The notes under the pieces were generated by a model. It was given only the letters and a program-made list of their open reading frames with translations. It was not told the origin of the DNA and ran no database searches. Source: Flavobacteriales bacterium (lineage in GTDB: Bacteria > Bacteroidota > Bacteroidia > Flavobacteriales_F > PHOS-HE28). From it: a stretch of DNA of 64,000 nucleotides. Shown here in pieces: positions 35,250-42,316 of the stretch. Positions within the stretch are counted from its first letter, which is position 1, and each line of letters starts with the position of its first letter. The DNA is taken from NCBI GenBank assembly GCA_016703105.1, contig JADJCS010000002.1:310001-374000 (forward strand), written 5' to 3'. Made by a program: the position numbers and the translations under genes.

Positions 35250-36930
35250 TCGCCTGCTGCGGTTCGTGCGCGTCGCGCTGATCTACTTAAGCGTACCGCT
35301 CCGTTCGTTCTACGCGCAGACCGCTCCGGGCACGTACCTCATTGAATTCACGGACAAGAACGGAACACCGTATTCACTTAACCAGCCGGAAGCCTATCTC
35401 AGCCCCCGTGCGCTGGACCGGCGCGCCCGCCAAAGCATCGCCGTGGATCCCACCGACCTGCCCGTGGACCCCGCCTATGTGAGCGCTTTGCTCGCCGCAG
35501 GGAACATCCAATTAGTGGGCACAAGCCGGTGGCAGAACAGCGCTACCATCCGCACTACCGACACGCTGGCCTTGGACACGCTGGCACAGCTGCCCTTCGT
35601 TCAGAATTTGCGCTGCCTGCACGATGGAACGGTACGACCCGGTCGTGTGCGGTCGAAATGGCCGGAGGAGTTACGCAACAGCGTGGATGCTCCCTATGAG
35701 CAGCACTATGGCAGGGGCTTTCGGCAGCTATCCATGATCAACGGCCACCTGTTGCACGAGGCGGGTGCTCGTGGCGAAGGGATCCTGTTGGGCATTTTGG
35801 ACAGTGGCTTCGACAACGCCGACATCCTTCCCGCTTTCGCACCCTTGCGCGCCCGGAACGGCATCGTGCTCACGGCGGATCTCGTGACCGGGGATGGGAA
35901 CGTGTACCAGGACCACTGGCATGGACGGTCCGTGCTGTCCATCATAGTCGCCCAGCTACCGGGTGAACTCGTCGGTGCTGCGCCGAACGTGAACGTTGCG
36001 TTAGTACGCACCGAGGATGCCGCCACGGAATACATCGTTGAGGAGGACAACTGGGTGCGCGGGGCGGAGATCCTTGACAGCCTGGGATGCGATGTGCTCA
36101 ACACTTCGCTGGGCTACACCCAGTTCGACGACAGCACGCAGGACCATTCGGCGACCGATCTCGACGGTCTTACCACCCGCATCAGCATTGCTTCGGGTAT
36201 GGCGGCCAAGAAGGGGATGATCGTGGTGAACAGCGCGGGCAACAGCGGACAGAGCGATTGGTACCGCATCAGTGCTCCGGCCGATGCTCTCGGTATTCTG
36301 GCGGTAGGGGCTGTCGGCAGCCTTCGCGAAAGTGCGCCGTTCAGCGGGCATGGCCCCAGTGCGGATGGGCGTGTGAAGCCAGACGTATGCGCGATGGGGT
36401 GGGGCACGACCGGTCTGGACATCGATGGTATCCACATCGCCGCCATCAATGGCACTTCTTTCAGCGCGCCACTGGTGGCGGGCGGGGTCGCCTGTCTCTG
36501 GCAGTTGCACCCCGATCGGAGCGCTGCCGATGTGATGGCTGCTGTGCGTGGGAGCGCTTCCCACCATGCCCATCCCGACGTGGACTTCGGGTATGGCATA
36601 CCCGATCTGTGGCGCGCGCACCTCTTGCTCGATGGCGATGATCGTACCGACCTTACCGAAGTGGAGTTCTATAACGTAATGCCTGTGCCCTTCGCCGACC
36701 ACTTCGAAGTGGAGTTGTTCACGGGCGCCGAAGACCTGCTCCAAGTCGACCTGTTCGATATGCTGGGTCGCCCTGTTTGGGCGATCCAGGAACATCTTGA
36801 CAACCGGACGTACCAGCGCATTTGGATCGCCGACGCGCGATTGGCGAACTTGGCCGCAGGGCCTTACGTGCTGCGTTTGCGTATGGGCGATCGGACCCAG
36901 CAGCGTCATGTGCTCAAGTCGTTGCGTTGA
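35239..36930 (+). CDS. S8 family serine peptidase with T9SS-type C-terminal domain
   Basis: A 563-residue exported subtilase. Signal peptide 1-~27, prodomain to ~165, then the catalytic domain: Asp188 in GILDSGF, His228 in DHWHGRSVLS, oxyanion Asn335 in NSAGNSG and nucleophile Ser407 in NGTSFSAPLVAGG. The last ~85 residues (from FYNVMPVPFADHFEVEL to GPYVLRLRMGDRTQQRHVLK) have the strand pattern of a type A T9SS sorting domain. It is therefore probably exported through T9SS and cleaved at the surface. It overlaps the lipoprotein gene by 11 nt. Confidence 0.92.
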   Translation: MGNDRLLRFVRVALIYLSVPLRSFYAQTAPGTYLIEFTDKNGTPYSLNQPEAYLSPRALDRRARQSIAVDPTDLPVDPAYVSALLAAGNIQLVGTSRWQNSATIRTTDTLALDTLAQLPFVQNLRCLHDGTVRPGRVRSKWPEELRNSVDAPYEQHYGRGFRQLSMINGHLLHEAGARGEGILLGILDSGFDNADILPAFAPLRARNGIVLTADLVTGDGNVYQDHWHGRSVLSIIVAQLPGELVGAAPNVNVALVRTEDAATEYIVEEDNWVRGAEILDSLGCDVLNTSLGYTQFDDSTQDHSATDLDGLTTRISIASGMAAKKGMIVVNSAGNSGQSDWYRISAPADALGILAVGAVGSLRESAPFSGHGPSADGRVKPDVCAMGWGTTGLDIDGIHIAAINGTSFSAPLVAGGVACLWQLHPDRSAADVMAAVRGSASHHAHPDVDFGYGIPDLWRAHLLLDGDDRTDLTEVEFYNVMPVPFADHFEVELFTGAEDLLQVDLFDMLGRPVWAIQEHLDNRTYQRIWIADARLANLAAGPYVLRLRMGDRTQQRHVLKSLR

Positions 36931-36933
36931 CCG

Positions 36934-37518
36934 GTGTCCTGCGCGCACTTTTCCCTCACCACCGACCTGCTGTTGTCCGCGTATCGGCGCGGCATTTTTC
37001 CCATGGCCGATGATGCAGGCCGCATTACCTGGCACGATCCAGACCCCCGGGCCGTTTTTGATCTGGAGCGCCTCACCATTCCTTCCCGACTCGCCCGATA
37101 CGTGCGGGCCAACGGCTTCGCGTTCCGCATCGATATGGCTTTTGGCGCCGTGATCCGCGGATGTGCCGAGCGCGAACCGCGATGGATCAGCGAAGAGATG
37201 ATCCACGTTTACTCCGAACTGCATCGGCTTGGGCATGCGCATTCCGTGGAGGTATGGAACGGAGGATCGCTCCTGGGGGGGATCTACGGTATCGCGATCC
37301 GTGGGGCTTTCTTCGGTGAGAGTATGTTCAGCTGTGCGCCGAACGCCAGCAAGGCCGCTTTTTTCCACTTGGCCGCGCATCTCCGCTCGCGCGGGTTCAT
37401 CCTGTTCGATACCCAATACCTGAACGCCCATACCGCATCGCTCGGCGCATTTGAGATCCCCCGCCAGCGGTTCCGTGCCGAACTGATGGCTGCGCTGGAG
37501 CTTTCCGCGGAGTTTTGA
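36934..37518 (+). CDS. aat: Leucyl/phenylalanyl-tRNA--protein transferase
   Basis: A 194-residue enzyme that adds Leu or Phe to the N-terminus of proteins with basic N-terminal residues, marking them for ClpAP(S) degradation. It has the signatures LLLSAYRRGIFPMADD, ITWHDPDPRAVF, WISEEMIHVYSELHRLGHAHSVEVW, GGIYGIAIRGAFFGESMFS and FDTQYLNAHTASLGAFEIPR. It begins with GTG, 3 nt after the subtilase stop. It is slightly shorter than the E. coli enzyme (234), mainly at the N-terminus. Confidence 0.95.
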   Translation: MSCAHFSLTTDLLLSAYRRGIFPMADDAGRITWHDPDPRAVFDLERLTIPSRLARYVRANGFAFRIDMAFGAVIRGCAEREPRWISEEMIHVYSELHRLGHAHSVEVWNGGSLLGGIYGIAIRGAFFGESMFSCAPNASKAAFFHLAAHLRSRGFILFDTQYLNAHTASLGAFEIPRQRFRAELMAALELSAEF

Positions 37519-37605
37519 GCTGGCCATCAACTGAACGATCCGGGAGATCCGGTCGCCTACCCCATTTTTGTACGGTTCTTGTCACGTCCTACCCAACCGT
37601 CAGCC

Positions 37606-38025
37606 ATGCGCTCCATTCTGGTCCTCGCCCTATCTCTTTATACCGCACCACTACGGGCGCAGGCCGATGTGTTGACGGAGATCACCCTTCCCGCCAAGAT
37701 CACCACAGGAACGCTCATGCTCGCCCTCTGCACCGACACGAACACTTTCGCCGAGGAATTCGGTGGAGCATTGCGCAAAGTGGAGGCCTCGGGCCCAATG
37801 GTACAGGTGCGTTTCGAGAACCTGGCACCAGGGAAGTACGCCCTCAAGGCATTTCTCGACCAGAACGGGAACGGTAAGTTGGACCTTTCGCCAAAAGGGT
37901 TTCCGCAGGAGCCCTTTGGATTCAGTAACAACGCCTTCGGTCGTCCGGGGCCTGCGCTGTTCAACAAGGCCGCATTCCCAGTGGGTGGGGAGGATGTGGT
38001 GGTGAAGATCAGGCTGAAGGGTTAG
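37606..38025 (+). CDS. DUF2141 domain-containing exported protein
   Basis: A 139-residue small secreted protein with a signal peptide (1-~19). The body has the DUF2141 pattern: VRFENLAPGKYALKAFLDQNGNGKLD, with an acidic loop typical of the family, then GFPQEPFGFSNNA and a final VVKIRLKG strand. The family adopts an Ig-like beta fold and is of unknown function, common in Bacteroidota and proteobacteria. The ATG at 37606 is preferred to a TTG 27 nt upstream because the signal peptide starts there. It converges with the KdsC-like gene, 3 nt between stops. Confidence 0.88.
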   Translation: MRSILVLALSLYTAPLRAQADVLTEITLPAKITTGTLMLALCTDTNTFAEEFGGALRKVEASGPMVQVRFENLAPGKYALKAFLDQNGNGKLDLSPKGFPQEPFGFSNNAFGRPGPALFNKAAFPVGGEDVVVKIRLKG

Positions 38026-38028
38026 TCC

Positions 38029-38709
38029 TCAGCCACGTTCGTTCCGGACCGTCGCAGTGCGTATCTCTTGACGTTCCGCCAGGTACTTCTGATAACCATC
38101 GCTGAACTGCACCCGCTGATCGATCACATCGTTCCAGCGGCCCATCAATGACACCAATACCTCACAGGCTTCGCGCAAACCATGCTCACCCCCGCTGAAG
38201 CGGGTGAGGAGGTCCGCATCGCCCTTTTTGGTGATGTAGTTCTCCAACATGGGTGCCGCCAGGCGCCGCAGCTGTATCCGGAACCCACATTGGCGGGCCA
38301 CCGCCAGGTCCAATACGTCATCGAAAAAGAACGCCACCTGCTTGGCCTCCAACCCGTGCCTGGAAAGGAACTGGGTGAAGGCGTCCGGCTTATTGTTGAA
38401 CCCCATGTAGATCTGGTCCAGGTGCTCGCGTGCAGCGAACCGCTCTGCCAGTGGGTTCTGCTGGCCGGTGATGATCGCGGTAGGGGGCATTTGCTTGTTG
38501 GCTATCCACAAGGCGAAGCGCAACAAATTCACCCCCATGCTGTCCACTTCGCTGAACGGGCTGCCGCCTTGCGCGTCCTTCCAACCATCGTTGAACACGC
38601 CGTCCCAATCGAAGACCAGCGCTCGGATGCCGTGCAGTTGCCGCGCCAACATGTCCGGCGGCCGCAGGAAGCGGGTTCCGAGCGCGCCGAAGATCTTTAG
38701 GTGGTCCAT
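38029..38709 (-). CDS. KdsC-like HAD phosphatase
   Basis: A 226-residue HAD hydrolase of the capless KdsC/YrbI type. Motif I is LVFDWDGVFNDG (nucleophile and acid Asp), motif II AIITGQQNPLAER, then NNKPDAF (motif Lys) and motif III FFFDDVLDLAVARQCG. KdsC removes phosphate from Kdo 8-phosphate. It is ~45 residues longer than classical KdsC, with extra N- and C-terminal segments (EACEVLVSLMGRWNDVIDQR), so a related 2-keto-sugar phosphate is also possible. It is the third gene of the kdsA - transaldolase/CBS - phosphatase run, 114 nt after the middle gene. Confidence 0.85.
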   Translation of the reverse strand: MDHLKIFGALGTRFLRPPDMLARQLHGIRALVFDWDGVFNDGWKDAQGGSPFSEVDSMGVNLLRFALWIANKQMPPTAIITGQQNPLAERFAAREHLDQIYMGFNNKPDAFTQFLSRHGLEAKQVAFFFDDVLDLAVARQCGFRIQLRRLAAPMLENYITKKGDADLLTRFSGGEHGLREACEVLVSLMGRWNDVIDQRVQFSDGYQKYLAERQEIRTATVRNERG

Positions 38710-38823
38710 GGTTCAGTAGATCGTTCGGCGCCCGCTTCGTCAATTCGTGCTCGTCCGTAGGGTCGCGCCGTCGTCCAAGAGTTCATGCTGGCACGAACAA
38801 CGGCCGACCGGGTCCCTGATGGC

Positions 38824-39846
38824 TCAACCGGCGATGGCCTTTAACAGATCCTGGACATCGAGCATGCCAAGTTGCTTGCCGCCCTCACTTACACTGATCG
38901 TGTCCACCTGTTTGGCCTTGAAAAGTTTCTGCGCTTCATCCAACAAGGCCTCCGGGCCCACAGTGATCGGTTCGCTGAAGGAAAGGGCGCTGAGTTTCTT
39001 CGCAAGGAATTTGTTGCCTTCCTTCTCTATGCCCCTGCGCAACCCACCGTCAGTGAACACGCCCTTGTTCTTGCCCTTCGCATCCACCACCATCACGGCT
39101 CCGAAGCCGTGCTTGGTCATTTCCACCAGCGCCTCGCTCACGGTGGCACTATCCTTTACCACGGGGTTGCTGCGCGAGAGGATGTCCTTCACCTTCATGG
39201 TGATCAAGCGCGTGTGCTCGTAGAACTGCTGCGTACCCAATTGGGTCATGTGGTTGTCCGTGAGTTGCTTCATCAGCTTCCAAGGCACGGTAATGGTGTG
39301 TACGCCGATGTTCACGGCGTTCCGCACGTGCTCCACGGTCCGCACACTGCTGAACATGATCTTGCTGTCGTAGCCGTAGTAATTCACCGCTTCCACGCAC
39401 TGCTGGACGAGGCTCAGCGCATCGTGCCCCTGGTCCTGTAAACGGCCCACGAGCGGGCATACGTAGGTAGCACCGGCCTGCATGGCCATGTAGGCCTGTT
39501 GCAAGGTGTACACCAGGTGAACGTTCACCATGATGCCCTCGTTGCGTAGCATCCGGCACGCCCGCAGCCCTTCGAGCGAGACGGGGATCTTGAAGACCGT
39601 GGTCTCCTTCTTCAACCCCATTTTCAATTGGCGCTTCGCTTCTTTCACCACCTCCTCAGCGGTTCCTCCAAGTGCTTCCACTTGCAGAATGGGCACCTTT
39701 TTCGCCAGGTCCAGGATCATCTTGTCGATGTTCGTGACCCCGCCCCGGTGCATGAAGGTGGGCGTGGTGGTGAGGCCGGTGAGAAAGCCCAGCTTGAAGG
39801 CCTCGTCGATCTCGGTGATATCGGCGCTGTCGAGGTAGAGTTCCAT
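38824..39846 (-). CDS. Transaldolase-like domain fused to a KdsD-type CBS pair
   Basis: A 340-residue two-part protein. Residues 1-~215 are a short transaldolase/FSA domain: Asp6 (LYLDSAD), TTTPT at 26-30, Schiff-base Lys86 in VFKIPVS, CPLVGRLQDQG and SSVRTVEHV. Residues ~219-338 are two CBS domains with VMVVDAKGKNKGVFTDGGLRR, which closely matches the CBS part of arabinose-5-phosphate isomerase KdsD (its GIFTDGDLRR motif). The SIS isomerase domain normally joined to this CBS pair is absent. Asn28 of ordinary transaldolases is Thr here, arguing for a different substrate. It lies directly after kdsA. It may supply or regulate the aldose 5-phosphate used by KdsA; this is a hypothesis. Confidence 0.88.
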   Translation of the reverse strand: MELYLDSADITEIDEAFKLGFLTGLTTTPTFMHRGGVTNIDKMILDLAKKVPILQVEALGGTAEEVVKEAKRQLKMGLKKETTVFKIPVSLEGLRACRMLRNEGIMVNVHLVYTLQQAYMAMQAGATYVCPLVGRLQDQGHDALSLVQQCVEAVNYYGYDSKIMFSSVRTVEHVRNAVNIGVHTITVPWKLMKQLTDNHMTQLGTQQFYEHTRLITMKVKDILSRSNPVVKDSATVSEALVEMTKHGFGAVMVVDAKGKNKGVFTDGGLRRGIEKEGNKFLAKKLSALSFSEPITVGPEALLDEAQKLFKAKQVDTISVSEGGKQLGMLDVQDLLKAIAG

Positions 39847-39897
39847 GGTGTGTGAAGTACCGCAAGGTGCGCAAAGAGCACGAAGGAATGCGGGGGG

Positions 39898-40743
39898 TTA
39901 AGCGTTAACGGGTTGGTGACGGTACGCCACTTCGACCGCGTGCAGGTCGAGCAATGGTTTCAGGAATTCTTCGAGATCGTACACGCAGAGCTGGCTGGCC
40001 GCATCGCACAGGGCTTTGCTCGGATCAGGATGGGTCTCGATGAAGACGCCATCCACGCCGGCGGCAACACCAGCGCGCGCGATGGTGGGCATCACGTCGC
40101 GGTTCCCGCCTTTCGGGTCGGCACTGGGGATACCGTACTTCCGGATGCTGTGCGTGATATCGAACACCAATGGATAGCCTGTCTTGCGCAAGTGATAGAA
40201 GGCGCGCGGATCCACCACCAGATCGTTGTAGCCAAAGGTGTAGCCGCGCTCGGTGAGGATGATCTTGCTGTTGCCCACGCTCTCGCACTTCTTCGCGGGA
40301 TTGATCATGTTCTCCGGTGCAAGGAACTGCCCGTGCTTGATGTTCACCACAGCGCCGGTCTTCGCGGTCTCGGTCACCAGGGTGGTTTGCATGCAGAGGT
40401 AGGCGGGGATCTGGATCACATCGCACACTTCGGCGATCGCTTTCGCCTGGCCGGGATAGTGGATGTCCGTGAGGATCGGGAATCCGAAGTCCTTCTTGAT
40501 CCGTGCCAGCATCTTCAATCCTTCCTCCAGGCCCGGGCCTTGGTAGAAGTCAACGCTGCTCCGGTTGTCCTTGGTGAAACTGCTCTTGTAGATCACGGGC
40601 ACCTTCAGCCGTTCGCTCACCTCCTGGAGCTTTTCGGCGGTGCGCAGCATCACGCTTTCCTCTTCCACAACGCAAGGGCCGGAGATGAGAAAGAGCGGAT
40701 CCGCTCCGCACGCGATGGTGCCTACTGGGACGATCTTGGTCAT
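39898..40743 (-). CDS. kdsA: 3-deoxy-8-phosphooctulonate synthase
   Basis: A 281-residue KdsA that condenses arabinose 5-phosphate and phosphoenolpyruvate to Kdo 8-phosphate for lipopolysaccharide. It has LISGPCVVEEESVMLRTAEKL, YKSSFTKDNRSSVDFYQGPG (the KdsA loop, phosphate binding), LTDIHYP, IPAYLCMQTTLVTETAKTG, NIKHGQFLAP and FIETHPDPSKALCDA. The start at 40743 (MTKIVPVG) is set by homology and by a TAACTTCG box 29 nt upstream; the long upstream frame is not protein-like. It heads the run containing the transaldolase-CBS fusion and the KdsC-like phosphatase. Confidence 0.96.
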   Translation of the reverse strand: MTKIVPVGTIACGADPLFLISGPCVVEEESVMLRTAEKLQEVSERLKVPVIYKSSFTKDNRSSVDFYQGPGLEEGLKMLARIKKDFGFPILTDIHYPGQAKAIAEVCDVIQIPAYLCMQTTLVTETAKTGAVVNIKHGQFLAPENMINPAKKCESVGNSKIILTERGYTFGYNDLVVDPRAFYHLRKTGYPLVFDITHSIRKYGIPSADPKGGNRDVMPTIARAGVAAGVDGVFIETHPDPSKALCDAASQLCVYDLEEFLKPLLDLHAVEVAYRHQPVNA

Positions 40744-40772
40744 GACATGGGCTGGGGTCAACGGCGAAGGCG

Positions 40773-40780
40773 CGAAGTTA
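40773..40780 (-). promoter_or_regulatory. Putative -7 box TAACTTCG for the kdsA run
   Basis: Minus-strand TAACTTCG (one mismatch from TAnnTTTG) ends 29 nt before the kdsA ATG, in the 67-nt gap after the acylpyruvase stop. Confidence 0.4.
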
Positions 40781-40810
40781 GCCCTACTTCCTCTGGTCGA
40801 AGGCCCGTGC

Positions 40811-41425
40811 TCAAAGCACCTCCAGGTGCAACATGCGCTTGCCATCCAGGAAGCCTTCCAACTTGTCGCCGCTTGCGATCGGACCAACCCCTGCTGGAGT
40901 TCCGGTAAAGAGCAGGTCCCCGGGTTCGAAGGTGATGAAACGGGACACATGGGCGATCAGCTCATGCACGGGAAAGATCATGTCGCGCGTGCGCCCGCGT
41001 TGTACAAGTGTGCCGTTGCGTAGCAGTTCCATTTGGAACCCTTGCAAGTTGGTGGCACTGGTCATCGGCAGGTGAACCTCGCCGATCACCGCTGAATCAT
41101 CGAACGCCTTGGCCTTCTCCCAAGGCAGACCTTTCGCCTTCAGGTCGTTCTGTACCTCACGCGCTGTGAGATCGAGGCCCAGGGTATAGGAACTGATGAG
41201 CCCGGGTGCCATGGCCGCTGGAATATCCTTCGCGTACCCATCGATCACGCAGACCAATTCCAATTCGTGATGTATGGTGCCTAGGTTCTGCGGTAATTTC
41301 AAGGGGCGACCGGGATGCGCGATCGCGGTGAAGGGCTTCAGGAAGAAAACGGGTTCATCCGGCATCGCGTTGCCGAGCTCCTTGGCGTGCTCCCCGTAGT
41401 TGCGCCCGATACAAATGCACTTCAT
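40811..41425 (-). CDS. Fumarylacetoacetate hydrolase family protein (acylpyruvase-like)
   Basis: A 204-residue single-domain FAH-family enzyme. It shows the N-terminal CIGRNYGEHAKELGN, FFLKPFTAI, the metal-ligand EL-E pair in HHELELVCVI, the third acidic ligand in LGLDLTAREVQ, and FEPGDLLFTGTPAGVGPI. Size and motifs match YcgM/FAHD1-type acylpyruvases or oxaloacetate decarboxylases. It cleaves or decarboxylates a small 2-keto acid in the cytoplasm; the substrate is uncertain. It starts 21 nt after the exonuclease stop, so it may be co-transcribed. Confidence 0.9.
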   Translation of the reverse strand: MKCICIGRNYGEHAKELGNAMPDEPVFFLKPFTAIAHPGRPLKLPQNLGTIHHELELVCVIDGYAKDIPAAMAPGLISSYTLGLDLTAREVQNDLKAKGLPWEKAKAFDDSAVIGEVHLPMTSATNLQGFQMELLRNGTLVQRGRTRDMIFPVHELIAHVSRFITFEPGDLLFTGTPAGVGPIASGDKLEGFLDGKRMLHLEVL

Positions 41426-41446
41426 CCGGTTCCTGTCAAAGTGGGA

Positions 41447-42217
41447 TCAAACGTCGGTATGCGCGAGGCTGCTGCGCATGACGTGTAGCGTGCTCGCGGG
41501 CAGTTCGGCCTTGGTCATCAGCCATTGCAGGTAGCCCGGATCGTTGCGGCCGATGCTCTCCAGGGTCCAGCCTTTGTATTTGCCGAAAGAGAGGCAGATA
41601 TGCCCGTTGTTGTCGAACGCCAGTTTGCCGCCTGCGTCAGGACTGCGTTGCCGATCACCGCTCATCTCCCCGAGCGCGTCCACATCGGTGGGCAGATCGG
41701 CGTAGCGTTCCAGTTGGGCCAGCAGCACATCCGCCGTCGCTTCGACATCGGCGAGGGCATTGTGCGCTCCGGCATGGTCGCGATCGCAATAGAACTTGAG
41801 CGCGGCGGAAAGGTTGCGCGGTTCCATGCGGTGGTAGATGCGTTGCACGTCCACGATCCGCGTCGCGGCCGTGTCCAAGGCATGGCCCACGCGGAAAAGC
41901 TCTTCGGCCAGGAACGGCACGTCGAACCGGATACAATTGAAACCAGCGAGGTCGCAGCCTGCCAGGTGCTCCAGCACGGTGGCGGCAACTTGTTCAAGAT
42001 CGGGGGCATCGGTCACATCCGCATCGGTGATCCCATGCACTTCCGTTGCTTCTGCCGGAATGGGCATGCCCGGGTGCACCAGTGTTTTGTAGGCGGCACG
42101 GGTGCCATCCAAGGCGAGGCGCACCACCCCGATCTGCACGATGCGGTCCTTGCCGATCCTGATGCCTGTGGTCTCCAGGTCGAAGAAGGCGAGGGGGCGA
42201 TGAAGTTGCAGGCGCAT
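41447..42217 (-). CDS. DnaQ-like 3'-5' exonuclease with C-terminal DUF3820-like domain
   Basis: A 256-residue DEDDh exonuclease. Exo I is FFDLETTGIRIG, Exo II is FNCIRFDVPFLAEEL and Exo III is HNALADVEATADVL with the catalytic His. The last ~60 residues contain LSFGKYKGWTLESIGRNDPG followed by YLQWLM, the short DUF3820-like module often fused to such nucleases. The upstream ATG at 42253 overlaps a CATCTTTG promoter-like box, so 42217 (MRLQLHRPLAFF) is preferred. It may act in replication proofreading or repair; whether it is a true Pol III epsilon subunit cannot be told. Confidence 0.9.
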   Translation of the reverse strand: MRLQLHRPLAFFDLETTGIRIGKDRIVQIGVVRLALDGTRAAYKTLVHPGMPIPAEATEVHGITDADVTDAPDLEQVAATVLEHLAGCDLAGFNCIRFDVPFLAEELFRVGHALDTAATRIVDVQRIYHRMEPRNLSAALKFYCDRDHAGAHNALADVEATADVLLAQLERYADLPTDVDALGEMSGDRQRSPDAGGKLAFDNNGHICLSFGKYKGWTLESIGRNDPGYLQWLMTKAELPASTLHVMRSSLAHTDV

Positions 42218-42250
42218 ACGACCGAGGTCCGTGCTTAACGACCTTGGTTC

Positions 42251-42258
42251 CAAAGATG
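42251..42258 (-). promoter_or_regulatory. Weak -7-like box CATCTTTG for the exonuclease gene
   Basis: Minus-strand CATCTTTG, one mismatch from TAnnTTTG, lies directly after the OmpA-gene terminator and 33 nt before the exonuclease ATG at 42217. Confidence 0.3.
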
Positions 42259-42264
42259 CCTATG

Positions 42265-42293
42265 AAAAAGCCCCCCGCGCGCCGGGGGGCTTT
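42265..42293 (-). terminator. Rho-independent terminator of the OmpA-family gene
   Basis: An 11-bp stem (AAAGCCCCCCG / CGGGGGGCTTT) with a 5-nt loop. On the minus strand it ends in a run of five T. It lies 24 nt after the stop of the OmpA-family gene. Confidence 0.88.
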
Positions 42294-42316
42294 CAAGTTC
42301 TTCACAGTCCGGCGGT

